In this document: positions 10,430-20,344 of the stretch, in pieces
How the letters are laid out: every line of letters begins with the position of its first letter
Numbering within the stretch: position 1 is the first letter of the stretch
Origin: Liolophura sinensis
Lineage: Eukaryota > Mollusca > Polyplacophora > Chitonida > Chitonidae
Length of the DNA stretch: 64,000 nt
Assembly (NCBI RefSeq): GCF_032854445.1
Contig: NC_088302.1
Span: 38,384,191 to 38,448,190, forward strand
Direction of reading: 5' to 3'
Notes under the pieces: generated by a model
The model's input: only the letters and a program-made list of their open reading frames with translations
Database searches by the model: none
What the model was told of the DNA's origin: nothing
Made by a program: the position numbers and the translations under genes

Positions 10430-10880
10430 TAAATACATTAAACCTCTATCGCTGTTTACTTTCAACTGTTCATTCAGGCTCCGAACTGGTCTAAAAGCAG
10501 CCATGTCTGCACTGAATTAACCATGGCCTCCTAGAGTACCTCGTGTTAAAAGAGGTATGTTTTTTATCAATGCCAAAGCCCATGGTGTTCTAGACAAAGT
10601 ATGTTCTAATGCAAGGCCACGAAATATGGGTATAAGAAACCATTAAGATTGTGGACGCTTCATTATTTATTAATCTGATATTAGATGACATGTTGGGATC
10701 GTGGCAATAAACTAGCGAGGAAACTGCTATATTCCCTAAGAGGGTTGTCGCTTCTGCCTTGGCATTCTAACATACTGCGTCTAACAGCATTGATCGAAGG
10801 CCGGTAAGCCTCCTGCAATTTCGTTGGTAAAACAAGCTTATCAACTGGCATTCTTATCATGGGGCATTTTATATACACCA
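10430..10880 (+). repeat. D1 second copy, left part
   Basis: Aligned with 6,160-6,540: CAACTGTTCATTCAGGC, AACTGGTCTAAAAGCAG, ATGTCTGCACTG, CATGGCCTCCTAGAG, then after a gap ATGACATGTTGGGAT and TATTCCCTAAGAGG. Confidence 0.65.
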
Positions 10881-12176
10881 AGTCATGGCCGATATAAGCA
10901 AACTAATGCTTAAAGGTTAAAAAAACTTGCTATAGACGAAACTATGCCCAATTCGTTGCACAGAAATACACAATTTACTGTACAAAACAGACCAATGTAT
11001 AGTAAATGTAAATGTATAGTCTGTTTGGTATACTGTATAGAGAATATAATAACAGCCAATGTACGAACTGCTTCCGTGCATTCCCTATACTATTATAAAA
11101 TTTTCCCGATAGATGTCGGGCAGATATTTTAAACTGATATTTAACGACATGCCCACTAGTTTTCACTTTTATGACTGTGGCCAGGCTGGAAAATCATGTT
11201 TGATAAAAGCCTGGAGAATAGCTTTTAAAATATACCGTTATGAAACTCCTCCAGTGTGAAATGTGATATAAATTTTGTTATTAGTTAAAGGAATTTTATT
11301 CTTTTATTCTCATTCAAAATGACTGCTTTTCTATAGTATATAATCGATCTTGTTTTATACGTATGTCGATTTAAACATGGTTATTACCATAACAGGAAAG
11401 GAGGATTTGACGTTAAAATCTGCCGGAAGGACCCCTCCTCTGTTACATGAGTTTTCGAGATGCTTTTCTCGGAACAATGTTGAGTATACGTCATACTGCT
11501 CCTGACACGGACTTAGTTCCACAAACCACAATGAAAGATGATGTGATTAGAATCGCTGCATTCTGGAGATAAAACTATGAGGTTAACTGACAACAAACCG
11601 AATTTCATCTGAAGGTGTGACAATTTGCCATCTATAGCACGGTTGTCGCTGCTTTACTCCCTGTGTTGTAGCCTTTTACACAGTTGTAGAAATAATCAAC
11701 AAACAAATGTATCATAAAATCATAACACTGGACTTTGACAAATTATATCTACCTGCTGGATATTTCCCCCCAAAAAGAAAAAAAAAGGCCTAGAGCAAAG
11801 TAAATGCCATTGTAATTTATAAACATGTTTTTTTGAAAATGTAATAAAACATGTCCTGACACTGGGAATATTATTTGTGTTAGCTGAAAATCGTAAGGCG
11901 AAAACTGTGAGCAAAGGCCCACATCGATGCGGGTAATCGACCAGTCTTATGATAAGGATTCGGGTAGAATTTCGGGGTAAAACAAGGTGATGTATTTAAG
12001 TCCAGGATAATTAAGGTGACCACCCAGGGACAGGATTGCGTAACACTGTCACTGAATGAACAATGATTTTAAAAACAGGCTCATTAATTTAAAATCAATT
12101 CGGATCCTTCTATTACGTGCGGAGTTGATCAGGAAGGTTACAACATTTGCCTGCCTGATCTATTCCCAGGGCTACG
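10881..12176. other. unannotated stretch splitting D1
   Basis: Lies between two blocks that are only ~100 bases apart in the first copy, so it may be an insertion. I found no terminal repeats, tail or coding signature. A G-poor tract (CCCCCCAAAAAGAAAAAAAA) sits at about 11,766. Confidence 0.4.
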
Positions 12177-12340
12177 GTGGCATGTATGGTCAATAGCGCC
12201 TTTGAGACCGTTCACGTGGTCTCACACGAAGTCCCGTGGACATCTCTTGACTTCAGCCAACATGGTGTACACCTTCTGCGTGTAACGAATGGGTTTAATT
12301 ACTCCAAGCGCTCCGATTTCCTCGATTTAGGAATCTTTAG
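12177..12340 (+). repeat. D1 second copy, middle part
   Basis: GACTTCAGCCAACATGGTGT, ACACCTTCTGCGTGTAA, TTACTCCAAGCG and GATTTCCTC align with 6,665-6,770 in order. Confidence 0.5.
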
Positions 12341-12527
12341 TGATGTATTTCATGTAATGCGAAATCCCGCTTCTCAACGTGAGCTTCCTTCAAAATGATA
12401 GGGCTGACAAATGTGATTTCCCCTTACATGACTGATACGCTAATCTTGAACCGTGTAAGTGAAATATTCTTAATTGCATCGCTCAACAGTAATCAGTTGA
12501 ATCTTCAGGGTATTTTAGTTGATATAA

Positions 12528-12616
12528 ATTTTTTTTATTTATATATTTTTCTTCATGTTTTACGCCGTAGTCAAGAATATTTACTTCTACGATAACAGCT
12601 AATATTATGGTGAGAG
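12528..12616 (-). repeat. SINE-A 3' fragment
   Basis: T-rich stretch, then CATGTTTTACGCCGTAGTC, AAGAATATTTACTTCTACGA and AATATTATGGTGAGAG. Diverged and truncated; only the 3' domain remains. Confidence 0.75.
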
Positions 12617-12964
12617 CTTTACTTTAGCTTTAGTCTCCAATTTAAAGCTGTCGTGTAAAGATCTATCACTTAGTGTTATATGAAGTTCTAATATCCAGAC
12701 TTGCCAATTTCGGTACCTTATGACACTCTACTTAATGTATACACTTTATACCATAGCCCGGATAATGACAGTTGCGATGTGAAGACAAACGACTGGGGTT
12801 ATAATAGCCTATTCATCAAAGCCAGATGTCGGACGACAACGACACACACACTTGACGGTAGCATGAGACGAGCGCGGACCTGAACGACAACAGTAAAGTG
12901 CAAAGACCAATGGGAGGAGGACACTTGATATTACTGATACATTTCACGCGATTCGTCCAGGCTC
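12617..12964. other. unannotated stretch
   Basis: Nothing recognised. Confidence 0.4.
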
Positions 12965-13140
12965 ATCAGAGCATTAATCAGCACGCTGACCACTCAAACA
13001 GCTGATAAATCACTCGCCCTGCCGATCAGATGTCGCCCTGTCGTCTACACGCGCGCCCAACGTCCCGATCAGATGTCAGAAGCGGACAGCTACAACTAGT
13101 ATGTGAACTGACCAGTTTACTATATCTATACATAAATATG
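12965..13140 (+). repeat. D1 second copy, right part
   Basis: ACAGCTGATAAATCACTCG, CTGCCGATCAGATGTCG, GTCGTCTACACGCGCGC and CGTCCCGATCAGATG align with 6,822-6,900, followed by a shared ACTGA.(A/C)AGTTTAC-like end. Confidence 0.7.
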
Positions 13141-13237
13141 ATATGTTTATATCTCTAAGCTCTAAATTATTTGCAGCGTGACAGCATCCCTCACTGTCTC
13201 GTTTTTCTCAGGAACAGTTTGTGGCGCTCGACCGCTC

Positions 13238-13248
13238 CTATATAAAGT
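13238..13248 (+). promoter_or_regulatory. TATA-box-like site
   Basis: CTATATAAAG follows a GC-richer stretch (GGCGCTCGACCGCTCC); a pyrimidine-rich initiator-like TTCATATCCGACTCA lies 20-30 bases downstream. No open frame or exon follows, so a functional promoter is only a possibility. Confidence 0.2.
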
Positions 13249-13423
13249 GATCCACCTTATTCATATCCGACTCAACAGTACATCGTGCAATAACAGGGGA
13301 GTCTATATAATAGCCTGTAAGTGCACTTGATAAGCACATAGGCATACTTCATGATTATCCAAGACATCCCACTGCTAAGCATCATCCATTTATTGTAAAA
13401 AAGGAAGGAATTGGGTCATAGAA

Positions 13424-13764
13424 TGAGTGAGTGAGTGCTTCGGGTTTAACGTCGTACTCAACAATTTTTCAGTCATATGACGAAGAAGGAACCCTTAGGG
13501 TGTATCTAATGTGGCTCTTTGTTGCAGGACGGATTTCCTTTTATCTAGTGCTGCTTACCGAAGGCAAGTAAGCCGCACCGACCGAGCCATTGTACTGATA
13601 CGGGTCAAACCAACTGTTGAAATGTCCCCTGCATGCTGAACGCCAAGCGTATAAGTTACAACTTCCTCTTTTAAACTCTTAGGTGTGATTCGACCCAGGA
13701 TTGAACCTGGATCTACCGCCCCCGAAGCGGACGCGCTACCAACTGTGCTGTCCCAGTTGGGCCA
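13424..13764 (-). repeat. SINE-B, near full length
   Basis: On the minus strand: tRNA-like head with A-box-like AGCACAGTTGGTAGCG and B-box-like GATCCAGGTTCAATCC, body (TTTAAAAGAGGAAGTTG, CGTTCAGCATGCAGGGG, CTTACTTGCCTTCGG, TCCGTCCTGCAACAA), and 3' block CATATGACTGAAAAATTG followed by ACGTTAAACCCGAAGC and CACTCACTCAC. The anticodon-loop-like TTCGGGG sits between CCGC and GCGG, which form a stem. A minus-strand frame across it (13555-13947) is an artefact. Confidence 0.92.
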
Positions 13765-14285
13765 TAGAAAGGGAAATGAAGTCTTGTGGGAAAATATCCA
13801 TAATGTAAATGAAAATGCAGCGCTTAGTTGATCGAAATGAATTTCATTTAGCGACCTGAGACAAAAAATGTTGCCCTGCCTCTTCATATGGCACGAATAT
13901 AGTACTGCAAAGGTCTGTGTCTTTTCCTGAGCATGGGAACGACTCACAGTTCATAAACAAAGAATCAGTTATTCTTGTATATTATACACTCGCAAGTGCA
14001 TTGACCATTGTATGAGAAAGCAGATCCTTGTTTATTTTAGGATTAGCTGGGATTTGTTACAAATAGTGTTAATATTCCCTGTCTAAGCTCAGACAGATTG
14101 ATAAATGTTGAACCGAGGTCACCCGTTCCAGCCCAGCTCCCGGATGTGGAGGACAATATATTTCATATTGACGAGGAAACATTTGTCACGTCAGTTTTCG
14201 TGAACACCCACCGGAAGGGCCATGTGAATTGATGTATTCACGTCTGCATCAGTTCGCTTGGAACAGCTATGAAGGAACATATGTT
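13765..14285. other. unannotated stretch
   Basis: Nothing recognised. Confidence 0.4.
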
Positions 14286-14372
14286 GGATTTGATTGATTG
14301 CTGTTTAAAGGTATCCTCAGGAATATTTCACTTATGGGACAGAGTTAATTTCATGGGTGGAAAACAGTGATG
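14286..14372 (-). repeat. strongly decayed SINE-A 3' domain
   Basis: TTTGATTGATTGCTGTTTAA, GGAATATTTCACTTATGGGA and CATGGGTGGAAAACAG keep the order and spacing of the SINE-A 3' domain. A similar remnant (GATTGCTGTTTAACGATATT) is near 16,926. Confidence 0.55.
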
Positions 14373-15329
14373 CAGGGACTTTCACCCAGAGACAGAGTTC
14401 ATTCTGTATATGTCATATAGGTGGAAGGCTAGTCAACCCTAACGAACTTCACATAATAGTATTGCCTACCACTTATTACTACCAAGGCTCCAAGAACAAC
14501 GGGGACAGGGGTTTTCGAGCAGTCAGTGGCTGGGATTAGGAATATAGAGATTATAATGGCGAATGTGAAGCTTAAACGGTTCAGTTGTACTACTTGAAGT
14601 CACAGAATACAGATATAGACCAACCTACCGACGTTTTGCTATAGGAAATAAATATACAAAACCATGCACAGCGTATTAACTTCAGCTGTACACTTTTAAT
14701 TTAATTCAAATAACGCAGAATACAGAAGTCAACAAAGCTACCGAAAACATTGTGAATACAACGAAGTTTGTGTATACTATGTGTCTTAGGCTCTGTGGAA
14801 GGTTGGGTATTGCTGTTCAGATCCCGTTTATATAGCAGTATTACATAGTGTACAGTTGATAATTATTTAATTCAACTCTTCTTTGACTTTGAGGAAAAAT
14901 CAAAATTGTTCTTATCAGTAATTATTAAAATGTTGGCAGCTTTGTTTGATATTTCTGTTTCGCAATGTGTGATAAAGTTTTATTGGGTGAAACTTTGGAG
15001 GGATAAATTAACCACTATGAAACTTTCTTCATATGATTTATTCATCTTAATCATGGAAATCGGCTAAGTTTATGCGGATGACGATACACTGAGCTAGGCA
15101 ATCTATCTTGTCCAAATGTAACTTGAAAAGTGGATAATACGGAGTCGGGATACAAAGGCAAATAAATGAGATGATATATACACTGGGCATGTGTATGGGA
15201 ATGGTGATTTGTCAAATTTCGCTGACGACCATGTCTTTTTCCCTTCGATCAGTTATCCCGTCAGATGTCATATGAAGAGGATGAGAAATAATGAAAATAG
15301 TGACCAAGACATCAATATAGTTGTTAAAC
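14373..15329. other. unannotated stretch
   Basis: No recognised protein, RNA or repeat signature. Confidence 0.4.
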
Positions 15330-16600
15330 AATAAAAGTCATTATGATATTATAATAAATACATTCTTGTTAAAAATAGTGTCACAGGCTGCCAGTTCAGT
15401 CAGATTACATCTAATTAGATATCGATGAAATCCTAACCCCCTTTGACACTGTTCGGTAATCAAAGTCAGCTTAACAGATTCCAAACTGGGCTTGTACTGT
15501 TTTGCCCCTCTTATCAATGGAGCTTGGTTTAATGTCTCATAAATTCATGGATATGACCAAAGAAAACTTTGTCAATTTCTTGCATATTTCAAAACCTTGT
15601 TAATAAGTAACCGAGGTTATAACGCCACGTAATCGCCCGTCGGGCTCAGAGGCAAGTTGTATCTGTTCTGATACGAGACTTTTTGAGGAGGTGTTAGGAA
15701 GTATCCGTGGACGTGAAAGCGATTAAGTCTTTTAAATACTCAGAAGATTAAAGACCATTATTTCAACTTTTACATGCGAATAACAGACCCAACTGGTCAA
15801 ACATCCATCCAAAGCTTTTGATAAAGACTCAGAGAGACGGTTATTTATATTTGGATGTATATCTTATCGGATGGTCTGATTACCTAATGGCAATCCATGA
15901 CACTTCTTGAAGGTTAGACGTCCTCTTAGATTCCATCCAAGACCTGCACAAACATGTTTTTTCTTGGTGAAGCAGGTTTGAAAAGTTTTGCTGTATCTGT
16001 CTTGTTAGAGAACATTGTGGCATGTACGTGCATGAAGCGATTCCTACGGGATATACAAAAGTTTATAATCACGCTTCATACGATACAAAACCACAAAAAA
16101 TCGGCACCGGCCCAAGTCCTCTCTTTACAACTGGATTTAACAGAATCCCATTTAAATGGTATCGAAGGACCGTTATTTCGTTTCTTTTAACACTTTTCAA
16201 TTTGACGCTCACATTTTATATTTTGTGTTCTGTAAACTGATTGGAGACAATCTCAATGAAGAACCGAGTTTCTTTAGCGGCATTTGAACCGGAATTATTT
16301 ATCCATTGATGACGAGTCTTTAAGGATACTGACATAATCTTTCGCGACTCATTTTATGTGATGCCATATAGGAATTGGCGAGAGGGAGAAGAGGCCAAAG
16401 AACGTCCGCTTTTATTCACTGTACAGAAAGTCTTCAGCGTTCTGTGTTAACAAAACCTATGAAACGAATTCCCTGTGTAATTTCCCAAATTACTTTGAGG
16501 TGTGCTCTGAAAATAAAATCTTACTTGTAGTCAAAAGGCCATTGCCACTGAAATAGGCAATAGAAAATCAAAAGACCAGCATTACTGGAGATAAGGCATG
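15330..16600 (+). repeat. R2 family, copy 2 (long form)
   Basis: Collinear with 17,100-18,280. Left part: GATATCGATGAAATCCT / GATATCGATAAAAGCTT, CCTCTTATCAA, GACCAAAGAAAACTTTG / GATCAAAGAAAACTTTG, AATTTCTTGC. Middle: GCATGTACGTGCATGAAGCG, CGGCACCGGCCCAA, TTTAACAGAATCCCATTTAA. Right: the portion also present at 8.6-9.0 kb, plus AATTTCCCAAATTACTTTGA. The two long copies lie head-to-tail about 1.7 kb apart. No terminal repeats or conserved reading frame seen. Confidence 0.8.
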
Positions 16601-16694
16601 GGAAGTCAAAAAACGTGTGTACAACGTTGTAAATAAGGCATGGGAGTTCAAACGGCTAGCCGGATCGGGTCATACAGTATCAAAAATTGCACTT

Positions 16695-16800
16695 GTTTAT
16701 GACTCGCTTGACGCTCAGCAATAAGAGGTTAGGGCAATGAAAAATGAATGGTTGGCCGGGTGTTCGTACCATGTGAGAGTTTTTGCCGCATTACTGTGAG
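16695..16800 (+). repeat. SINE-B internal fragment
   Basis: GACTCGCTTGACGCTCAGC, GAGGTTAGGGCAATGAA and GGTTGGCCGGGTGTTCGTA match the body of the copy at 27,967; head and tail are missing. Confidence 0.7.
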
Positions 16801-17099
16801 TGCACACGCACTGTGAGGGTGCTCTGTAAGTGTTCTGAACATGATTTAGCCTACACGTCTTTATACATACGATTAACTCTATTTGGATGTAAAGCACACA
16901 TTGATAAACAGATTGGACATGATCGATTGCTGTTTAACGATATTTCACCTACACTAGAAGGTTCAGCGAAGATATCGGATGCTGGGCTTTGGAAAAAAAA
17001 ATAAAAGATACTGGGAAAACCTTATACTGAATGTTAGTTTCCGTAATAGGATTTTAGATCTCAAAATGCAGAGTAGAGAATTTAGTAAAGCTGTGGATA
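16801..17099. other. spacer between R2 copies
   Basis: Contains a short decayed SINE-A-like phrase near 16,926; otherwise nothing recognised. Confidence 0.35.
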
Positions 17100-18300
17100 C
17101 GTAGCTGTAAAGGTCACTATGATATAATAATAGAAACACTCACTAGGATTATCTCTAGTCAGATATCGATAAAAGCTTCATCGCCTTTGGCACATGGTTC
17201 AAAGTCAAGCCAACAGCTTTGCTTGCCTCTCTTATCAAAGCTTCTTATGGTTTATAAATCTATTCAATAGGATCAAAGAAAACTTTGACAATCTCTTGCC
17301 ATTGATAAAATCTTGTTATCGTAAAAAGGGAAAAGTAACTCTGGGTATTGGCACTTAATCTGAAGGTTGGAATGGTGAGGCATTATCCATACAGGTGATA
17401 TGGAGTATCATGCATGTGAATATGGCTGCAAATAAAAGGCTTTCCACTCCTCACAGAGCTAAAGAGCAAATATTTCATAGTATAAAAGGTGTATTGATTG
17501 TAGTGTTATTTGCTATAGTGTTTGCAAGATGATATTTCCCCCTGCATACCTGCCGTCACAGTCCTAACACACATTCAGCGCAACACATGCATGTACATTT
17601 GTTTCTGACTCGTCAGAGGTCATTGTGGCATGTCTGTGCGTGAAGCGATCCCTAAAGGACATATAAAAAGTTGTAATCAATCTTCTTACGATGCAAGCCA
17701 CAAAAGTCGGCACCGGCCCAATTCCTCTGGCTATAACTGGCTTTAACAGAATCCCATTTAAATTACAACGAAGGCCCGTTAACGGCATTTCAGTTTGACT
17801 CTCACGTTTTATATTTAGTTCATGTGATTAATATGGGACAACCCCTGCAAAGAGGCAAATGTCACGCGTAGCATTTAAAACGGAAGTATTTGTCCATTAA
17901 AGACAATACTATGAAGATCCTGGCATTAATTTTCGCGTCTCACGTTACGCACAGACTCGTAGGAATTACCAAGGAGACGAACAAATGAACATTTCCTTTC
18001 TTCCACTGTACAGAAAGTTATCAGCCGTTCAGTGTTACTGGGGTTCACCACAAAACCTATCAAGCGAATTTCCTTTGTAATTTCCCAAACTACTTTCAGG
18101 TTTGCTGCGAAAATAGAAATCTCATTTGCAGGCAAAACGCCATGTGGTGTTGCTGAAAGAGAACATTTGAAGTTAAAAGAACAATCTTCTGTTGAGGGCA
18201 GTCTCGTCTCGCTCTCTTCCGCCTGGCAGATAACCGGAATAAACCTTGCTCTTGTGAAATATCCCGTGTTAAATGCGCCAAGAGGACATCTGTTCAAGTT
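17100..18300 (+). repeat. R2 family, copy 3 (long form)
   Basis: Same block order as copy 2. The right end preserves more than the other copies (AAATATCCCGTGTTAAATGC, matching AAATGTCCCGTATTAAAAGC at about 9,028). A 134-codon minus-strand frame (17926-18330) lies inside but is interrupted in the other two copies, so I do not treat it as a gene. Confidence 0.8.
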
Positions 18301-18354
18301 TTCTGTGCCTTGGACGTAATTTGTATCCACTCAAAAGTCGCGGCATCTAAACAT

Positions 18355-18655
18355 TGCGAACACGGGATGGTTGGTTGGTATCTGGGATATGGACGTGTGC
18401 CATTCCCTCGATTGCGAACACGGGGTGGTTGGTTGGTTTTGGGGATATTGGCGTGTGCCAGACCCTCGGTTGCGAACACGGATGTTTTTTTTTATGTTTG
18501 GGATATTGGCGTGTGCCAGTCCCTAAATTGCAAAAACGGGGTGGTTGGTTGAAGTCTGGGATATTGGCGTGTACCAGTCCCTTGGTTGCGAACACGGGGT
18601 GGTTGGTTGGTTTTGGAGATATTGGCGTTTGCCAGACCCTCGGTTCGAACACGTA
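18355..18655 (+). repeat. minisatellite of about 60-bp units, 5 units
   Basis: The unit reads GCGAACACGGGGTGGTTGG, TTGGTTTTGGGGATATTGG, CGTGTGCCAGACCCTCG, about 58-62 bases. Five units vary by small indels and one T-run expansion. Open frames on both strands here come from the repeat. Confidence 0.95.
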
Positions 18656-18965
18656 GTTTGAAACCCATGGATGAGCACCTGGATGAAATGAGGGACTTCT
18701 TATACTGTCATTTCAACAATTTGTATACAATCAATAAATTTATGTGCGCCTGCGCCACTTTTTGAGCAAAGAAACACACGTTTCAAGAGGCGACCAATGG
18801 ATGGCTGAAATTCCCCTGGTTTCAGTACAAGGAACGGAATAGTACTGACTGTTGAAATGGTAGGCTTCATATTCATACGCTTATATTTATTACCTGTGCA
18901 TGCCCCAATTCTGCTGGTGGGTTTTGACCCCGAGGCGAGGCCTCTGCACAATTATACCAATAACT
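18656..18965. other. spacer upstream of the Penelope-like element
   Basis: No tandem or inverted partial element copy was recognised here, although such pseudo-LTR-like duplications are common upstream of Penelope-like elements. Confidence 0.35.
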
Positions 18966-19160
18966 ATGAATCACAACAATATGTATAGGACTAACGCTGG
19001 GAATAGTGGTGCATGTTCCCAGGGCGAGTCAATAAATGATTCGTTTGCACTAAGACCCATTTCCATCCAAATACTGGATATATTTGAGAACATTAAACAT
19101 GGTATTGCCACCAAACCGTGTTCTATCCAATTGAACGATTGTTTGACACTGAATTCCTAA

Positions 19161-19600
19161 AGCAAACATTTAACTATTTCCAAATGTGGACATACCAATT
19201 GTCTTATATGTCCATCATTTGATACATCCGCCACTTTTATTTCTTCACTGATTGGTAAATGTTATTCTGTTAATTCCTACGTTAACATAGGTTGTATTGC
19301 CTCCAACTGTATTTACTTGGTAACATGCAAGTGTGGTCAGGAGTATGTTGGGAAGACAACCCAGAAACCACATCTACGGGTGAACGGGCACCATAAGTCC
19401 GTGCGCAAGAAACAATTGCTAATAGGCAAGCATTTCTCTGCCTCCGACCATGACTGTGGACCATTTCAGCGTTCAAATAATAGAACTGGTTAACCATCAG
19501 CAAATGAAACGGATGTCGAATTTGAACGTAAAATCCGTGACCGTGAGCTTTTCTGGATGCTAGAGATTGGTTCAGTCTTCCCGTATGGGTTGAATGATAA
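19161..19600 (+). pseudogene. GIY-YIG endonuclease domain of the Penelope-like element
   Basis: Nickase domain that would cut target DNA for integration. Visible hallmarks are IYLVTCKCGQEYVGKT (the GIY...YIG equivalent), the downstream Arg in HLRVNGHH, and the His/Cys-rich GKHFSASDHDCGPF. The Cys pairs upstream (CGHTNCLIC) fit the CCHH feature of Penelope endonucleases. A TAA precedes the domain (19,158). Single-base shifts at about 19,468 and 19,497 separate the core from the C-terminal helix block VEFERKIRDRELFW, which carries the conserved Glu of the family. Confidence 0.88.
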
Positions 19601-20344
19601 CGTTATGGGAATCGGCAATGTAACATCCAGCCAACCACATGACTCCATCATAACAAATTTATTCAAATATCATAAACGTAGATTTCGCAATCATGGTAGG
19701 AGGAAGCTCAATAGAAACATGATTCACAAATACGTTACAGCTAGCTATTTAGTAGGATTGTCATACGACACCAATAGCATGCATGTTCTACTCACAGTAT
19801 TATATGCACTGCAATTGAATTTGCTAAAACTGGTAGTTCAAGACGTATCCAATAACATACTTAATTTTAATGTTTCACCTACCTTATACGTCTGTGTCAA
19901 GACATATCGTATTTTGGATAACTACAACTGAAACTCAATACGATCGACTCTTTCTGAAGAAAAAGTATTTAGACAGAGGCCTTGATTTAATTAACCTATC
20001 ACGCATCTTTAATGAACCTGATGTTCGTAGTGCTGTGCCTAATTATTTTAATATCCAAGAGCCCCTTTGCATATCCTATGAGTACACAAAGCCTATCGCT
20101 TCCAAAATTTTCAATTATTCAAAGGCCGTCAAGGAGTTCGATTTGGTGACGTATACTTCTGGCGGCTATAACTGTGATTCCTCAGTTTTTACCTATGACA
20201 AATGTAAAAATGTCCTGACTGGTGACTTTAATATTACTAAGAATCATGATCTAAGAATCTCTTCGTGAGGGGTCCTCAGTATAGAGAAAAGAGAAATGTC
20301 AACATTAGATCTAACATCAAAAATATATTCTCGCGCTTGAGGAA

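Noticed and set aside
12955-12985. Possible hammerhead ribozyme on the minus strand (CTGATGAGCCTGGACGAAT)
   Set aside because: The CTGATGAG core is followed by GAAT rather than GAAA, and the intervening bases do not form a proper stem II. Not supported.
13690-13764. Functional tRNA genes in the heads of SINE-B (also 47,514 and 61,834) and SINE-A copies
   Set aside because: The heads have box A/B-like motifs but lack a full acceptor stem and are fused to the SINE body in every case.
17926-18330. 134-codon minus-strand ORF
   Set aside because: Lies within repeat R2; the two other copies do not keep the frame.
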